NCBI GenBank assembly: GCA_947500505.1
Contig: CANMSL010000006.1
Span: 124,001 to 188,000 of the forward strand
DNA: 64,000 nucleotides
DNA from: an uncultured Aquimarina sp.
GTDB lineage: Bacteria > Bacteroidota > Bacteroidia > Flavobacteriales > Flavobacteriaceae
Reading direction: 5' to 3'
Below the pieces are notes generated by a model that had not been told where the DNA came from, searched no databases, and saw nothing but the letters and a program-made list of their open reading frames with translations. The translations under genes were made by a program, and so were the position numbers. Position 1 is the first letter of the stretch. Each line of letters starts with the position of its first letter. Shown here in pieces: positions 19,007-28,969 of this stretch.

Positions 19007-20536
19007 TTAAGGTTTTTTCTGATAAACCCGAACATAATCCACTTCTAAAACCTGCGGAAGCTTGTTATCTTCGATATCAAAACCAGGCCAATTGCCACCT
19101 ACAGCAAAATTAACAATGAGGAAAAAAGGTTGATTAAATGGCCAGTTTTCTGTAGTTTTCCGATCAGGCGCATACGTATAATAGTTTAGATCATTTATAA
19201 AAAACCGTATCTTTTCTTCATCCCATTCAATAGCGTAGTTATGAAAATTCGTTGAAGCTGTATTTACCTTTAGTCCACCAGAAAAAGGATGATTACCACT
19301 TGCCTCTTTCATATGTATAGTTCCATGTACAATGTTTTGCATTTTACCTATATGTTCCATTATGTCAATCTCTCCACAGGTAGGCCAACCTACCTCTTCA
19401 ATATTACTACCAAGCATCCACAAAGCCGGCCAGGTTCCTTTACCCTCCGGTAATTTTGCACGAAACTCAATTCTACCATATTGAAATTCTCTCTTTCCTT
19501 TAGAATTGATTCTTCCCGAAAAATATTTATCTCCCTTCTTTTTGGCAATAATTTTTAATTTTCCATCATTAACTGCTATAGTTCCTTGCTTGGCGTAGTA
19601 CTGCAGTTCGTTGTTTACCCATCCAGGCTTAGCTTCTCTAATGTTCCAATTTAAAGTATCTAGAGTATTACCTTCGAATTCATCATACCATATCAGTTTC
19701 CAGGAGTCTTTAGCAGAGTTTTGTTTACTTATTTTTTTTATAAAATTAATTAATAAAGGATATCCTGACTCCCTGATGTCGTGGCCATACCCCTTTAATT
19801 CATATAAAATAATATCCTTGTGCCCACATACTTTCATCATCCTTTGAAAATAAGCGTTCTCCTCATACCTACCCAAAAGTTCCAATTCTCTATCTCCGGT
19901 AATCAGAAGAAACGGAGGGGCTTGTGAGCGTACATGATATAGTGGTGCAAACTCATCGATTATAGGCTGCTTGCCACCAATTCCTTTTTCTTTTCTAATT
20001 GTAAAATGAGTAATTGTATGACCACTAAAAGGTATGACACCTGCAATATGATCAGCATCAATTTGGTGAGCTTTTAACCATTTTTTATCCATTGCGATCA
20101 TATTTGCAAGGTAGCCTCCTGCCGAATGACCGGAGACAAAAATCTGATCAGGATCACCTCCATAGCGTTCTATATTTTTGAAAACCCAGGCAACAGCTGC
20201 TGCCGCATCCTCTATAAAGGAAGGTTTCCGAACTTTAGGATATAATCTATAATTTGGAGAAACTACTAGCAGTCCTTGATTCTTCAGCCTTTCGGGAATA
20301 GATTTATCTCCTCCTTCTAATCCTCCACCATGAAACCATATGATCACCGGTAACTTTCTTAAGGCATTGGGATAATAAAGATCCAGGACGCATTTCTCTT
20401 TAAGGTACTCATTAGAGCTTTGTTTAAAATCCGTATAATAAAAGATATTGCTTTCTTGTTTATAAAACCCGTTTTCCTGACAAAAAAGGCTATTAAAAAA
20501 TAAACAACATAAAACTACATATAATCTGTTCATCAC
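19007..20536 (-). CDS. Secreted two-domain enzyme: alpha/beta-hydrolase esterase fused to GH16 beta-glucanase
   Basis: Predicted bifunctional enzyme with a signal peptide ending SLFCQ (about residue 20). Residues about 45-270 are an esterase/lipase domain: oxyanion HGGGLEGG, nucleophile elbow GHSAGG (Ser about 137), and a likely catalytic His in YGHDIRESG. Residues about 280-509 are a GH16 domain starting LIWYDEFEGNTLDTLNWN, with catalytic motif GEIDIMEHIG (about 387-396) and ending VDYVRVYQ, as in laminarinase-type enzymes. The fusion would let one protein remove acyl groups and cut a beta-glucan. Its start codon overlaps the stop of the upstream sulfatase by 4 nt, so the two are translationally coupled. 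There is no T9SS tail. Confidence 0.88.
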   Translation of the reverse strand: MMNRLYVVLCCLFFNSLFCQENGFYKQESNIFYYTDFKQSSNEYLKEKCVLDLYYPNALRKLPVIIWFHGGGLEGGDKSIPERLKNQGLLVVSPNYRLYPKVRKPSFIEDAAAAVAWVFKNIERYGGDPDQIFVSGHSAGGYLANMIAMDKKWLKAHQIDADHIAGVIPFSGHTITHFTIRKEKGIGGKQPIIDEFAPLYHVRSQAPPFLLITGDRELELLGRYEENAYFQRMMKVCGHKDIILYELKGYGHDIRESGYPLLINFIKKISKQNSAKDSWKLIWYDEFEGNTLDTLNWNIREAKPGWVNNELQYYAKQGTIAVNDGKLKIIAKKKGDKYFSGRINSKGKREFQYGRIEFRAKLPEGKGTWPALWMLGSNIEEVGWPTCGEIDIMEHIGKMQNIVHGTIHMKEASGNHPFSGGLKVNTASTNFHNYAIEWDEEKIRFFINDLNYYTYAPDRKTTENWPFNQPFFLIVNFAVGGNWPGFDIEDNKLPQVLEVDYVRVYQKKP

Positions 20537-21993
20537 TTACTTTCTTGATAATCCGGATTAGGTTCAGGAAATTTAGCATCCATATTTTGTAGCATATCTT
20601 TCATTTTTTGTTTCAATTCTGCCAATTTGTCTACAGATTTTTCTGTAAGATTATTACTTTCAGAAATATCACTTTTTAAATTATATAATTCATATCTATC
20701 GTCTTCATAAAAATATATTATCTTCCAATCTCCTTCTCGATAGGCAGTAGCCGGTTTACCTCTTTGTGGACTATAATGTGGTAGATGCCAGAGTAATCCA
20801 CGATGAGAAATAGAATCACCTTCGAAGACAGGTAGTAAACTCAATCCATCTGTTGTTCTTTCCTCTATACCGGTAATATCCATTATAGTGTTATAAAAAT
20901 CCTGAGCTATGACTGGGGTCGAATCGATTTTTACTTTTTTAATAACTTTTGGCCAACGAATAATTAAAGGTTCGCGAATGCCTCCTTCATAAACATATCC
21001 TTTCCCTTCTTTAAGCATACCATTATCGGTAGGTGGTGTATGTTTTGCAAAAGCAGGAACTTCGCGCACAGATAACCCTCCATTATCAGAAGTGAACAGT
21101 ACCAGAGTATTCTCTTCTACTCCAAACTCTTTTAACTTGGTTAAAATTCTACCAACATTTTGATCTATTGATTCCACCATAGCTGCATAATGAACATTTG
21201 GCATAGTACTTTCAGAGGTGTCAGTTCCTCTTTTCTTTTTATACTTTTCTACCAAATCTGCTTTTGCCTCAATAGGAACGTGAGGAGAATAATAATTTAA
21301 GCTAAGAAAAAAAGATGAATCCTTTTGCTTTTCAATATATTCTATGGCTTTTGTGGTTAAAACATCGGTTAGATAATCGCCTTCTTTGGAAGAATTTTGC
21401 AATTCTGGTTTTTCACCTTTATTAAAAAAAGGATAGAAAAAACTCTTAGGGAGTCCATTCCATGCACCAGCTATATTGACATCAAAACCTCTGTTATCTG
21501 GAGTAAACTTTCCGCCACCTAAATGCCACTTACCTATAAAAGCAGTATTATAATCTTTGGCTTTCAAGACTTCTGCTATCGTTTTAAATTTAGGGTTTAA
21601 CTGTTGTGCTATCGGCGGGGTTTTCAATTTCTGATTAGGACCAGGAGGGCGGTTCCCATGAATATGCTCTGTAATATTTACTCTAATGGGATGCAAACCT
21701 GTGATCAAACTTGCTCTTGAGGGACTACAAAGTGGTGCAGCAGCATATGCATCTGTGAATTTAATTCCTTCTTTTGCCAATTGATCGAGATTGGGTGTTT
21801 CAATAAAATCATTACCATAACATGACAGATCATACCAACCCAGGTCATCAGCTACAATCATAATGATATTAGGAGACCGATCCATACTATTTTTTTCTGG
21901 TGTACTATTATTTTGCTTTCCACAGGAGACAGCAAGTAATAACATTAGAATAATACTTAAATTTTTTAGAATTCTTTGCTTAAATCTTTTCAT
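20533..21993 (-). CDS. Sulfatase (S1 family), lipoprotein
   Basis: Predicted to remove sulfate from a glycan at the cell surface or in the periplasm. The lipobox is LLLAVSCGK (Cys about 24). The core starts NIIMIVADDLGWYDLSCYG (metal ligands), the maturation motif is LCSPSRAS (Cys about 89 to formylglycine), and FIGKWHLGG, SPHVPIEAK and TSDNGG follow. Length 486 aa is typical. It couples by a 4-nt overlap to the esterase-GH16 gene and diverges from the GH43-like gene across a 149-nt gap containing a candidate operator. The combination implies an acylated and sulfated substrate with beta-glucan linkages, which is inference. Confidence 0.9.
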   Translation of the reverse strand: MKRFKQRILKNLSIILMLLLAVSCGKQNNSTPEKNSMDRSPNIIMIVADDLGWYDLSCYGNDFIETPNLDQLAKEGIKFTDAYAAAPLCSPSRASLITGLHPIRVNITEHIHGNRPPGPNQKLKTPPIAQQLNPKFKTIAEVLKAKDYNTAFIGKWHLGGGKFTPDNRGFDVNIAGAWNGLPKSFFYPFFNKGEKPELQNSSKEGDYLTDVLTTKAIEYIEKQKDSSFFLSLNYYSPHVPIEAKADLVEKYKKKRGTDTSESTMPNVHYAAMVESIDQNVGRILTKLKEFGVEENTLVLFTSDNGGLSVREVPAFAKHTPPTDNGMLKEGKGYVYEGGIREPLIIRWPKVIKKVKIDSTPVIAQDFYNTIMDITGIEERTTDGLSLLPVFEGDSISHRGLLWHLPHYSPQRGKPATAYREGDWKIIYFYEDDRYELYNLKSDISESNNLTEKSVDKLAELKQKMKDMLQNMDAKFPEPNPDYQESK

Positions 21994-22075
21994 TCAAATC
22001 TTACTTTTTATAAAAACTAAAGTTACTTATTGTAAAGCTTAAGTTCATCATGTACTTACCTGTATAATTATATTT

Positions 22076-22093
22076 AGCAGTAAAGTACAGGAT
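22076..22093 (+). promoter_or_regulatory. Candidate rhamnose-regulon operator upstream of the GH43-like gene
   Basis: AGCAGTAAAGTACAGGAT lies 50 nt before the GH43-like start codon. It matches the site upstream of SusC at 16 of 18 positions and shares TACAGGAT with the site upstream of the rhamnose operon, in the same orientation relative to each gene. A GntR-type regulator is encoded at 42550-43596. The sulfatase on the other side could also be affected. Confidence 0.5.
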
Positions 22094-22142
22094 ACTTTTC
22101 AATTCAAAATACACCAACTTTACAACATTATAAAACTTACAG

Positions 22143-23600
22143 ATGAAAAATGAGATCAATTGTAAACTAGCCGTATTTCTTTTAATAACAGCAGTTTCTT
22201 ATTCCCAAACCATTCATATAGACAATACAGCACCGCGACTTGATAATACCGGGAAAATTGTTGATGCTCACGACGGACGAATTATTCAATTCGGAGATAC
22301 ATTTTACTGGTATGGAACTTCTTATGGGACTACTAATGGTTTTACAACTAAAAATCACTATCGTTGTTATAGTTCTAAAGACTTAACTAATTGGAAATAC
22401 GAGGGGAAATTATTAGAAAATCAACCTGAAGGAGTATACTACAGACCTCATGTGATATACAATAAAAAAACTAAAAAATATATACTTTGGTATAACTGGT
22501 ACCCCAAATTATGGAACGGGCAATTTGGTGTGGCTGTAAGCGATACCCCGCAAGGTCCTTTTAAAATTGTAAACCAAAATGCTCAGATGCATTACTCCGA
22601 AATTGGTTTAGGCGATTTTGGTCTTTTTGTGGATGATGATGGTACCGGTTACATAAGCTATAATACGATTCAAAATCATCAAGTTTCTGTAGAAAAGTTA
22701 AAGGCTGATTACTTATCATCTACTTTGGAAAATGGAGGAGTTATCGCTGAGCATATGGAGGCGGGAACGATGTTTAAAAGAGATAACAAATATTATTTAT
22801 TAACTGACTACACTTGCTGTTTTTGTAATTATGGTTCCGGAGCAAGGGTTTATATCTCTGACCATCCACTTAAAGGATATGAATTTACCACAAACATCAA
22901 TCGCTATCCCGGCAGGTATTCTCCAATTCTGAAGGATACTGAAAAAAGAGGTACACTTTATGAAACATTATCAAAAAAAGAAAGCGGATTTGATACCATA
23001 GAGATTCTTTTTGATACCAAAGAAAATATTGATCAAATTAACCTTCACATTTTTACCGGCAATCGCCCTGAAAATTGTGGTGATGTAAATAATCCAAGGG
23101 TACATCCGCATATTTTGACTCCAGAATTTGAAATTTTTGAGTGGAAATATAATGAATGGAAAAAAATAGATTCTAAAAGTTCAGAAATTACAAAAACAGC
23201 TTTGAATGAACTAGTCCAGATTAAATTTAAACAAACTGTATCCGATCGTTTTAAAATTAAGCCTAAAGCAGCATCCTATCCTTATGATGATTTATACATC
23301 AACGAGGTTGAGACTATCTTGTCAGGTGAAATCATTTCTATGGACAACACAGTACTATACATTACCGGTCATAAAATCCCTGAAAAACCAATGATTCCTG
23401 CTCAGCAAGCATATGTTATGAAACTTAATACCATAGAAGGAGAAAAGTTTACATGGATTGGCGATCTTTGGGGATCAGCTTCGGATAATATCAAAGGACA
23501 CGATTATCAATATTGGAGTGCTCCGTTAGAATTTAATCAGGACGGAACTATAAAATCCATGAAATGGGCAGATCAATGGTATGTTGAACTGAAGAAATAA
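22143..23600 (+). CDS. GH43-like family glycosidase, secreted
   Basis: Five-bladed beta-propeller hydrolase candidate. A signal peptide ends SYSQ (about residue 21). The GH43-type start is GKIVDAHDGRIIQFGDTFYWYGTSYG (putative base Asp), then YRPHVIYNKKTKKYILWYNW, and EHMEAGTMFKRDNKYYLLTD with a likely acid Glu. A cysteine-rich patch TCCFCNYGS follows. Residues about 290-390 contain an inserted beta-sandwich (FDTIEILFDTKENIDQINL), after which propeller-like sequence resumes to WADQWYVEL. The 485 aa length and the insertion resemble GH43 subgroups acting on galactose, arabinose or xylose side chains. The exact activity is open. It converges with the RhaT gene. Confidence 0.75.
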   Translation: MKNEINCKLAVFLLITAVSYSQTIHIDNTAPRLDNTGKIVDAHDGRIIQFGDTFYWYGTSYGTTNGFTTKNHYRCYSSKDLTNWKYEGKLLENQPEGVYYRPHVIYNKKTKKYILWYNWYPKLWNGQFGVAVSDTPQGPFKIVNQNAQMHYSEIGLGDFGLFVDDDGTGYISYNTIQNHQVSVEKLKADYLSSTLENGGVIAEHMEAGTMFKRDNKYYLLTDYTCCFCNYGSGARVYISDHPLKGYEFTTNINRYPGRYSPILKDTEKRGTLYETLSKKESGFDTIEILFDTKENIDQINLHIFTGNRPENCGDVNNPRVHPHILTPEFEIFEWKYNEWKKIDSKSSEITKTALNELVQIKFKQTVSDRFKIKPKAASYPYDDLYINEVETILSGEIISMDNTVLYITGHKIPEKPMIPAQQAYVMKLNTIEGEKFTWIGDLWGSASDNIKGHDYQYWSAPLEFNQDGTIKSMKWADQWYVELKK

Positions 23601-23619
23601 CTTTACTGAAGTTGAGAAG

Positions 23620-24666
23620 TTATTTAGAAGGTATGTTAAGTTGATTTCCGATACCAATAATAACTGTAGAAGCCATAAGTATTAGCAAGCCAAGTGTTAG
23701 TGTTAAAATAACTTTTTTACTTACACCTTTCCATTCTTTGGTAATCAATCCCCACATTGTACTAAAAATGATGATAAAAGCCATATGTAATGTCCAGCTT
23801 GCAAAGTCGTGTTCGCTCATTTGCGTTGACCCCATCCCATAAAACATAAATTGACAATACCAGGTCGTACCGGCAATAGCAGCAAAAAAATAATTTCTTT
23901 TTAAAGGCATCTTTTCACTACAGTAATCTTTATATGTTTTCTTTTTAATATTCAGATAAGCGCACCAAATAAAATTAGAAGTGAATCCTCCTGCCAGAAT
24001 CACTATAAATACAGGGCCATTTTGCCATAATACCGGAGCATTATTCTGTATTGCCAAATCAGAAATTGGAGCTCCTGCGGCTATACCAAAGGCAAAACAC
24101 GCACTTAGTACACCCGCAAATACAGCAACAACAATTCCTTTTTTAATATTAAATTCTTTAACTCCTTGTCGTTTTTCTTCATCAGAAAGTTGCTTATCCT
24201 TTAGTATCCCAGCTTTGCCACATATAACAATTCCAATTAAACACACTCCGATTCCAGTAAGGACTACTAAACCGGATGTAGTTTCGAGTAATATGTTAAA
24301 CTTTCCTTCATAAATAGGTGGTATCAAGGTTCCGAAAGCTGCGGTAAGCCCCAAAGCTAATGCCATACCGAGAGACATCCCCAAATACCGCATCGTCATG
24401 CCAAAGGCTAATCCACCTATTCCCCAAAGTACGCCAAAAAAAAAGGTCCAAAACAACGTAGAGAACTCAGCTTTTGATAAAATATTAACTGTCTCCGGAA
24501 CGGTAAGTAGTGAAACTAACCATGGAATGATCAACCATGCGAAGATTCCATTAACCAACCAGCCACTTTCCCACGACCAATTTTTTATTTTTTTTATGGG
24601 CAGATAGAATGAACCTGCAGCGAAACCGCCTATGGCGTGAAAGAATATACCAAGGAATGAATTCAT
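23620..24666 (-). CDS. rhaT: L-rhamnose:proton symporter family protein (RhaT-like)
   Basis: Inner-membrane permease predicted to import L-rhamnose. About ten hydrophobic segments are visible. The N-terminus FFHAIGGFAAGSFYLPIKKIKNWSWE and GIFAWLIIPW are typical of RhaT, as is FGVLWGIGGLAFGMTMRYLGMSLG. Length 348 aa matches the family. It is last in a three-gene minus-strand unit: GH78 rhamnosidase, 11 nt, sugar isomerase, 25 nt, this gene. That context strongly supports rhamnose as the substrate. The gene ends 19 nt from the convergent GH43-like gene. Confidence 0.9.
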   Translation of the reverse strand: MNSFLGIFFHAIGGFAAGSFYLPIKKIKNWSWESGWLVNGIFAWLIIPWLVSLLTVPETVNILSKAEFSTLFWTFFFGVLWGIGGLAFGMTMRYLGMSLGMALALGLTAAFGTLIPPIYEGKFNILLETTSGLVVLTGIGVCLIGIVICGKAGILKDKQLSDEEKRQGVKEFNIKKGIVVAVFAGVLSACFAFGIAAGAPISDLAIQNNAPVLWQNGPVFIVILAGGFTSNFIWCAYLNIKKKTYKDYCSEKMPLKRNYFFAAIAGTTWYCQFMFYGMGSTQMSEHDFASWTLHMAFIIIFSTMWGLITKEWKGVSKKVILTLTLGLLILMASTVIIGIGNQLNIPSK

Positions 24667-24691
24667 ATCATAATTTTAGATTTTTAGCATG

Positions 24692-26107
24692 CTAACAAAT
24701 TTTTATGTGCTCAATATTTAATAAGTCAGCTATTTTCGAAATCACAGAAGCATTGTGTCCAGTTCCTATAGCACAATGATGTGAGGGACCGGCCATTGAC
24801 CAGGTATTTATAAATTCCCTTACGGAAATTGCAAACTTATAACGCGAATTAGTATTGCCAATTTGAAGTGTAGGACCGTCTACAGATGCTCCTTCGGCAG
24901 TTAGTAAATACACCTCTCCAGAACCATTTTGACAAACAGATAATAGCGTGACCGGACCATTAGAAACCTTCATTTGTATAGACAAACCTTTTCCAGGTTT
25001 TCCGTGGTACACCGGTAACGGCACCAATCCAACCTTTCCTTCAGCTATTGTAAAATGTGCAGGCCCATCGTGACCTAATAAAACAACTTCATCTTCAAAA
25101 TCCAGAGCATAAAATTCTGAGAAAGAACCTCCGCATCCTAATATGTCCAATATTTTCATTGCCTGAACATTTTTTATTTCACATTCACCTGCCACTGGTA
25201 TATTTTTTCCGGTCAATAAGGTAAATCCAGGAATTAACGAGGTAACAATATTTTCATAGATTGGATCTCCGTCACCTTCATAATAATAAGCCAGAGAGCC
25301 TAACTGGAATTTTTCGACTAAAATATCCAACGCTACAGATGTTTGAGCCGCTCTTTTCAGTTCTTCCTCGCTACACTCATCAGCAACTTCAAATATGCGC
25401 TTGAATTCTTCTATCTTATCCAAAGTTTGTTTCTCAAGTACATTACCTCTTATATTTTTAAGGGTTCCGAATTCAATGATTTCGAAATGATTGCCAAAAG
25501 TAGCAGCTTGCTGGGTAAGATCGCTATATACATCTAACATCCCATTATAATAATGCCCTAAAACCCCTACTCGATTATTACTCAAGTTTTTGACAACATC
25601 TATGGCCTTTATGAATTCTTCTATCTCATTCCAAACATAAGTTTCAGTTAAATATCCCGAAATCAAATGAAATTTGATGCTGGCCCTGTTAAAAACACTG
25701 GCTATTTCCGGGGCAACGCAACTCTGGCAATGTGCCAACCATTCACCCGTCATCTTACCCCTATCACCAATGTCATTAAATTTTTTATAATCAATAGCCT
25801 TTACAGGTTGAAGATTTAGAACAATCAATGGAACTTTAGTTTTTTGAGCCACAGGTAGTAAATTGTGAGACAATGCATATGTAGAAATAAACAGAAAGAT
25901 ACAATCTATATTTTCTCTATTAAATACTTCAGCTGCACTATTTGCTTTAAAAGGATTGTCGACCATTCCGGCATCGACAACCTCAACTCCAAAATCTTCT
26001 ATTTTCCTTTGAATTTCTTTCTGATACTCTATTAAACGTTCCTTTAATCCATCAAACTGATCCCAATATGTATCTAAACCTATACCAAATAACCCTACTT
26101 TACTCAT
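24692..26107 (-). CDS. L-fucose/L-arabinose isomerase family protein
   Basis: Cytoplasmic protein of the arabinose/fucose isomerase fold. Visible features: KVGLFGIGLDTYWDQF at the N-terminus, an N-domain line IDCIFLFISTYALSHNLLPVAQ, and a C-terminal portion with ECEIKNVQAMKILDILGCGGSFSEFYALDFEDEVVLLGHDGPAHF and AGPSHHCAIGTGH, which supplies His and Glu residues of the kind that bind metal. Length 471 aa fits. It sits between the GH78 and RhaT genes. Because a separate, clear L-rhamnose isomerase is encoded at 45942-47222, this enzyme may act on another sugar released with rhamnose, or be redundant. Confidence 0.82.
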   Translation of the reverse strand: MSKVGLFGIGLDTYWDQFDGLKERLIEYQKEIQRKIEDFGVEVVDAGMVDNPFKANSAAEVFNRENIDCIFLFISTYALSHNLLPVAQKTKVPLIVLNLQPVKAIDYKKFNDIGDRGKMTGEWLAHCQSCVAPEIASVFNRASIKFHLISGYLTETYVWNEIEEFIKAIDVVKNLSNNRVGVLGHYYNGMLDVYSDLTQQAATFGNHFEIIEFGTLKNIRGNVLEKQTLDKIEEFKRIFEVADECSEEELKRAAQTSVALDILVEKFQLGSLAYYYEGDGDPIYENIVTSLIPGFTLLTGKNIPVAGECEIKNVQAMKILDILGCGGSFSEFYALDFEDEVVLLGHDGPAHFTIAEGKVGLVPLPVYHGKPGKGLSIQMKVSNGPVTLLSVCQNGSGEVYLLTAEGASVDGPTLQIGNTNSRYKFAISVREFINTWSMAGPSHHCAIGTGHNASVISKIADLLNIEHIKIC

Positions 26108-26118
26108 AAAATTTAGTA

Positions 26119-28419
26119 TTAATTAGCTTTAATTTCGTGAACACCAGAAGAAATTTCGAAGACATTATACCCTTTCTCCTCTGTATGAATCATTTTAGTA
26201 CTATTTATTTTTATTTCTTTATATTTAGAAGGAATATAAACCGTAGCCTTTGTATTCTCCGGAATAGTTAAATTCAGAGAATAAGTATTTTCATTTTTTA
26301 ATTCTACTTTAATTTCTCCCTTGACACTTGATACGGTTGCTTTGATATGTTTTAAAAATCCAGGCTGTGGTTTTATCCGAAACGTTTCATATCCCGGAGA
26401 TGTTGGAGTTATCCCTGCGGCATATTGGTAAAGTAAAGTTAATCCACCCCCACTCCATGCGTGATTAGTAGTACCGCCTCCAAAACCTTCAGCACCGATA
26501 CCCCAACCTTCCCACAACGTAGTATAAGTTGTATCAAGCACCATCGTCGAAAAACGTTCTTTCATTCGTTTCAGAGCATAATCAGGATACTCCATCTGAT
26601 AAAGTGCTTCTAACACATATTTTTCCATATACGGGCTTGCGTGTTTTTGGGTCTGCAACACCTTATAAATGTCTTCAAACTTGTCTGAGTCTGCTAAACC
26701 AGCTACTACCGCTAGCCCTTGTGATCGATCATCGGTTATTCCCTGGTAGTTATCAGACCTATAATGGTCTCTCTTCCAAAAATTTTTATTAAAGGCAATT
26801 TTAAAATTTTTCATCAATCGGGTCACAGAATCTGATTCTTTTTTATTCCCCAAAACATCCGACATATTTTTATATCCCTCGAGCGCTAAATAATACTGGG
26901 TATTTATTATAATTGGAATATCACGATTAGATCCCCAATCGCCCCAAATCCAACCTCCTTTTCTTATCGTTGCCGTACCATCTTCCTTAATTTTCCATAA
27001 AGACAGATATTTCTTGACCGGTGTATATACATTCTTAAGCGTTTCCAAATCACCTGTGTTCAAATAATAATTCCAAAATCCATAATAACCAACACTGGCT
27101 AGCATTTGTCCTGGTAATTCTTTATCCCAATTACCTGAAGGCATAGGAGAAAAGATTGTGCTATCGGGGCGTTGCCAATTCATCAGTTCCAGCATACCTT
27201 TTTTGACTAGCGCATCCGCCTTTCGATCCAAAGCATAAAAAGCTTCACCGCTTTCCAGAACAACATCACCCCACCATTGTGCTCGTTCCCTATCAGGGCA
27301 ATCCATATAATTATCCCGCATGGTCACGTATAGGGTTCGAACTGCTTTTTCGCACATCAGATTGTAAAATTCATCATCCACTTGGATACTACCATCAAAA
27401 TTGGTATCATAACCTGTTTCTCTATATTTAAGATCTAAAATCTCTATTCCTTTAGGAATTATATAATACATCTTTTCTCCATTGATCCAACCTAACGATT
27501 CATATTCCTGCTCTCCGCTTGTGGTTACATATTCTGCTCGCATATTATATTCACTACCACCTTTATAATGATCTGTAAGCATGGTAATTTTTTTACCTGT
27601 TTTGGTCTTCACCTTTAGATAAGGTGTAACTTGCGCATTGTAAGGAAGTTTACATTTTATAGTATCCCCATTACTTAGAAAAGGAAAATTCATCTTATTT
27701 TCATAGTTCTTCAATCCAAAATCCTTCCAAAAAGGGATAGGTCTTTTGAGTAATTGATTCCAAGGAGGGCAAACTCCTTGACAGACAACTTTAGCTTCTG
27801 GCCAATCAGTATCATTAAAATCAGGTTGTACCCAATCAGGTATGTCTTTTCGGGCATCAAACACAATATTGGATTCCGGAAGCCTCCAATTAGGTTGTGG
27901 ACCTTCACTTTTAAAGATGTACGCAGGATGTGGTATAGCCTTCCAGGTTTTGTCTGTTTCGAGTATACGTTGACTATTTTGGTAGATTTCTGCAATCAAT
28001 CCTGCTTTACCACTGGATTTATGGGTCATACCTTCCTTTCCAAAAAACCAAACCAAAATTGCTATTGTGTTTTTTCCGTCCTGTAAAACATCACTTACAT
28101 CAACCTCATCGTAATAGGTGTCTTTAGGAGTAGGTCCTCTTTTCAATCCTCCTTCGAAAACTAAGAGTTCTCCATTGATCCATAACCAGTATTTAGAATC
28201 TACTGCTAATCGTAAAGTTGTCGATGTAGTATCTTTTGTAAAGTCAAATGATTTTCTAAAAGCAAGCCAGGCATTTTTTTCAGGTAGAGAATCTTGAGTG
28301 GAAATCCAACTAGCCTTCCAATCCTTAGCAGCAGGTGTTTTTCTTATTACTGAAGAAGAAATATTTTCATTTTTACAAGAGATTGTAAATAGAATTACTA
28401 TTACGAAGTACCACTTCAT
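26119..28419 (-). CDS. GH78 alpha-L-rhamnosidase, lipoprotein
   Basis: Removes terminal alpha-L-rhamnose. The lipoprotein signal ends LFTISCKNE (Cys about 15). The N-terminal domain is a beta-sandwich (KASWISTQDSLPEKNAWLAFRKSF, WLWINGELLVFEGG). The (alpha/alpha)6 barrel holds DCPDRERAQWWGD, with the likely acid Glu about 377, and TTLWEGWG...NHAWSGG, both GH78 hallmarks. The C-terminal beta-domain carries PTSPGYETFRIKPQPG. Length 766 aa is within the normal range. It is first gene of the rhamnosidase-isomerase-RhaT unit, with a weak copy of the candidate operator 65 nt upstream. Cell-surface or periplasmic location is inferred from the lipoprotein signal. Confidence 0.92.
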   Translation of the reverse strand: MKWYFVIVILFTISCKNENISSSVIRKTPAAKDWKASWISTQDSLPEKNAWLAFRKSFDFTKDTTSTTLRLAVDSKYWLWINGELLVFEGGLKRGPTPKDTYYDEVDVSDVLQDGKNTIAILVWFFGKEGMTHKSSGKAGLIAEIYQNSQRILETDKTWKAIPHPAYIFKSEGPQPNWRLPESNIVFDARKDIPDWVQPDFNDTDWPEAKVVCQGVCPPWNQLLKRPIPFWKDFGLKNYENKMNFPFLSNGDTIKCKLPYNAQVTPYLKVKTKTGKKITMLTDHYKGGSEYNMRAEYVTTSGEQEYESLGWINGEKMYYIIPKGIEILDLKYRETGYDTNFDGSIQVDDEFYNLMCEKAVRTLYVTMRDNYMDCPDRERAQWWGDVVLESGEAFYALDRKADALVKKGMLELMNWQRPDSTIFSPMPSGNWDKELPGQMLASVGYYGFWNYYLNTGDLETLKNVYTPVKKYLSLWKIKEDGTATIRKGGWIWGDWGSNRDIPIIINTQYYLALEGYKNMSDVLGNKKESDSVTRLMKNFKIAFNKNFWKRDHYRSDNYQGITDDRSQGLAVVAGLADSDKFEDIYKVLQTQKHASPYMEKYVLEALYQMEYPDYALKRMKERFSTMVLDTTYTTLWEGWGIGAEGFGGGTTNHAWSGGGLTLLYQYAAGITPTSPGYETFRIKPQPGFLKHIKATVSSVKGEIKVELKNENTYSLNLTIPENTKATVYIPSKYKEIKINSTKMIHTEEKGYNVFEISSGVHEIKAN

Positions 28420-28483
28420 AGATTATTGATTTTAGAATTACTTTCCAAAATAGAACAAAGAAAAGTAAAAACTGTCATGTTGT

Positions 28484-28498
28484 ATCCTGAAGGTACGT
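28484..28498 (-). promoter_or_regulatory. Weak copy of the rhamnose-regulon motif upstream of GH78
   Basis: On the minus strand ACGTACCTTCAGGAT reads towards the GH78 gene, 65 nt before its start. It keeps CAGGAT and the orientation of the three better sites but loses the TA before it. It is listed because position and orientation agree. Confidence 0.25.
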
Positions 28499-28969
28499 TT
28501 TTACGCTATAATTTTTATACTAAAAAGTATAGGTGTATATTGTAGGAATTTTAAAAGATTCAAGAGATCTCCCATCAAGACTTCATGTAATGTCTACTCT
28601 TACTCCTATTTGCTTATGATTGAAATTTACTGTAATGGTTTTTCCGAATTGCAGCTCTTCGATTCGACTGACTTTTTTTATTTGATTTTGTGTATATGCC
28701 TACACACTAAAACTAAACTAAAAGGTGTATTATAGTCTTTTATTCTCAATACTTTTCTTTGCTGAATTCTGCCTGTATTGCAAGTTCTTTATTTTTATTA
28801 CTATAAAGAACTTTTTCAATGAGGCTAAATCTATCTTTTCTATCAATTAATTGTGGCTATGTGGGGTAAGATAAATTGACTAACTCAATTCTAAAGATAG
28901 ATTTAACCAACATTGACTAAATAATAACTAAAACAATTTAATCAAACTAATACTATTATTTCTATTTCA
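28499..28969. other. Intergenic region between SusD and GH78, with hairpins
   Basis: About 470 nt without a gene. It contains an 11-bp hairpin (AAGTTCTTTAT at 28782-28792 with 28803-28813) and a 12-bp inverted repeat (TAAATCTATCTT at 28826-28837 with 28894-28905). Both are downstream of the SusD stop and could terminate or trim the SusCD transcript. The part nearest 28420 must hold the GH78 promoter. Confidence 0.45.
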
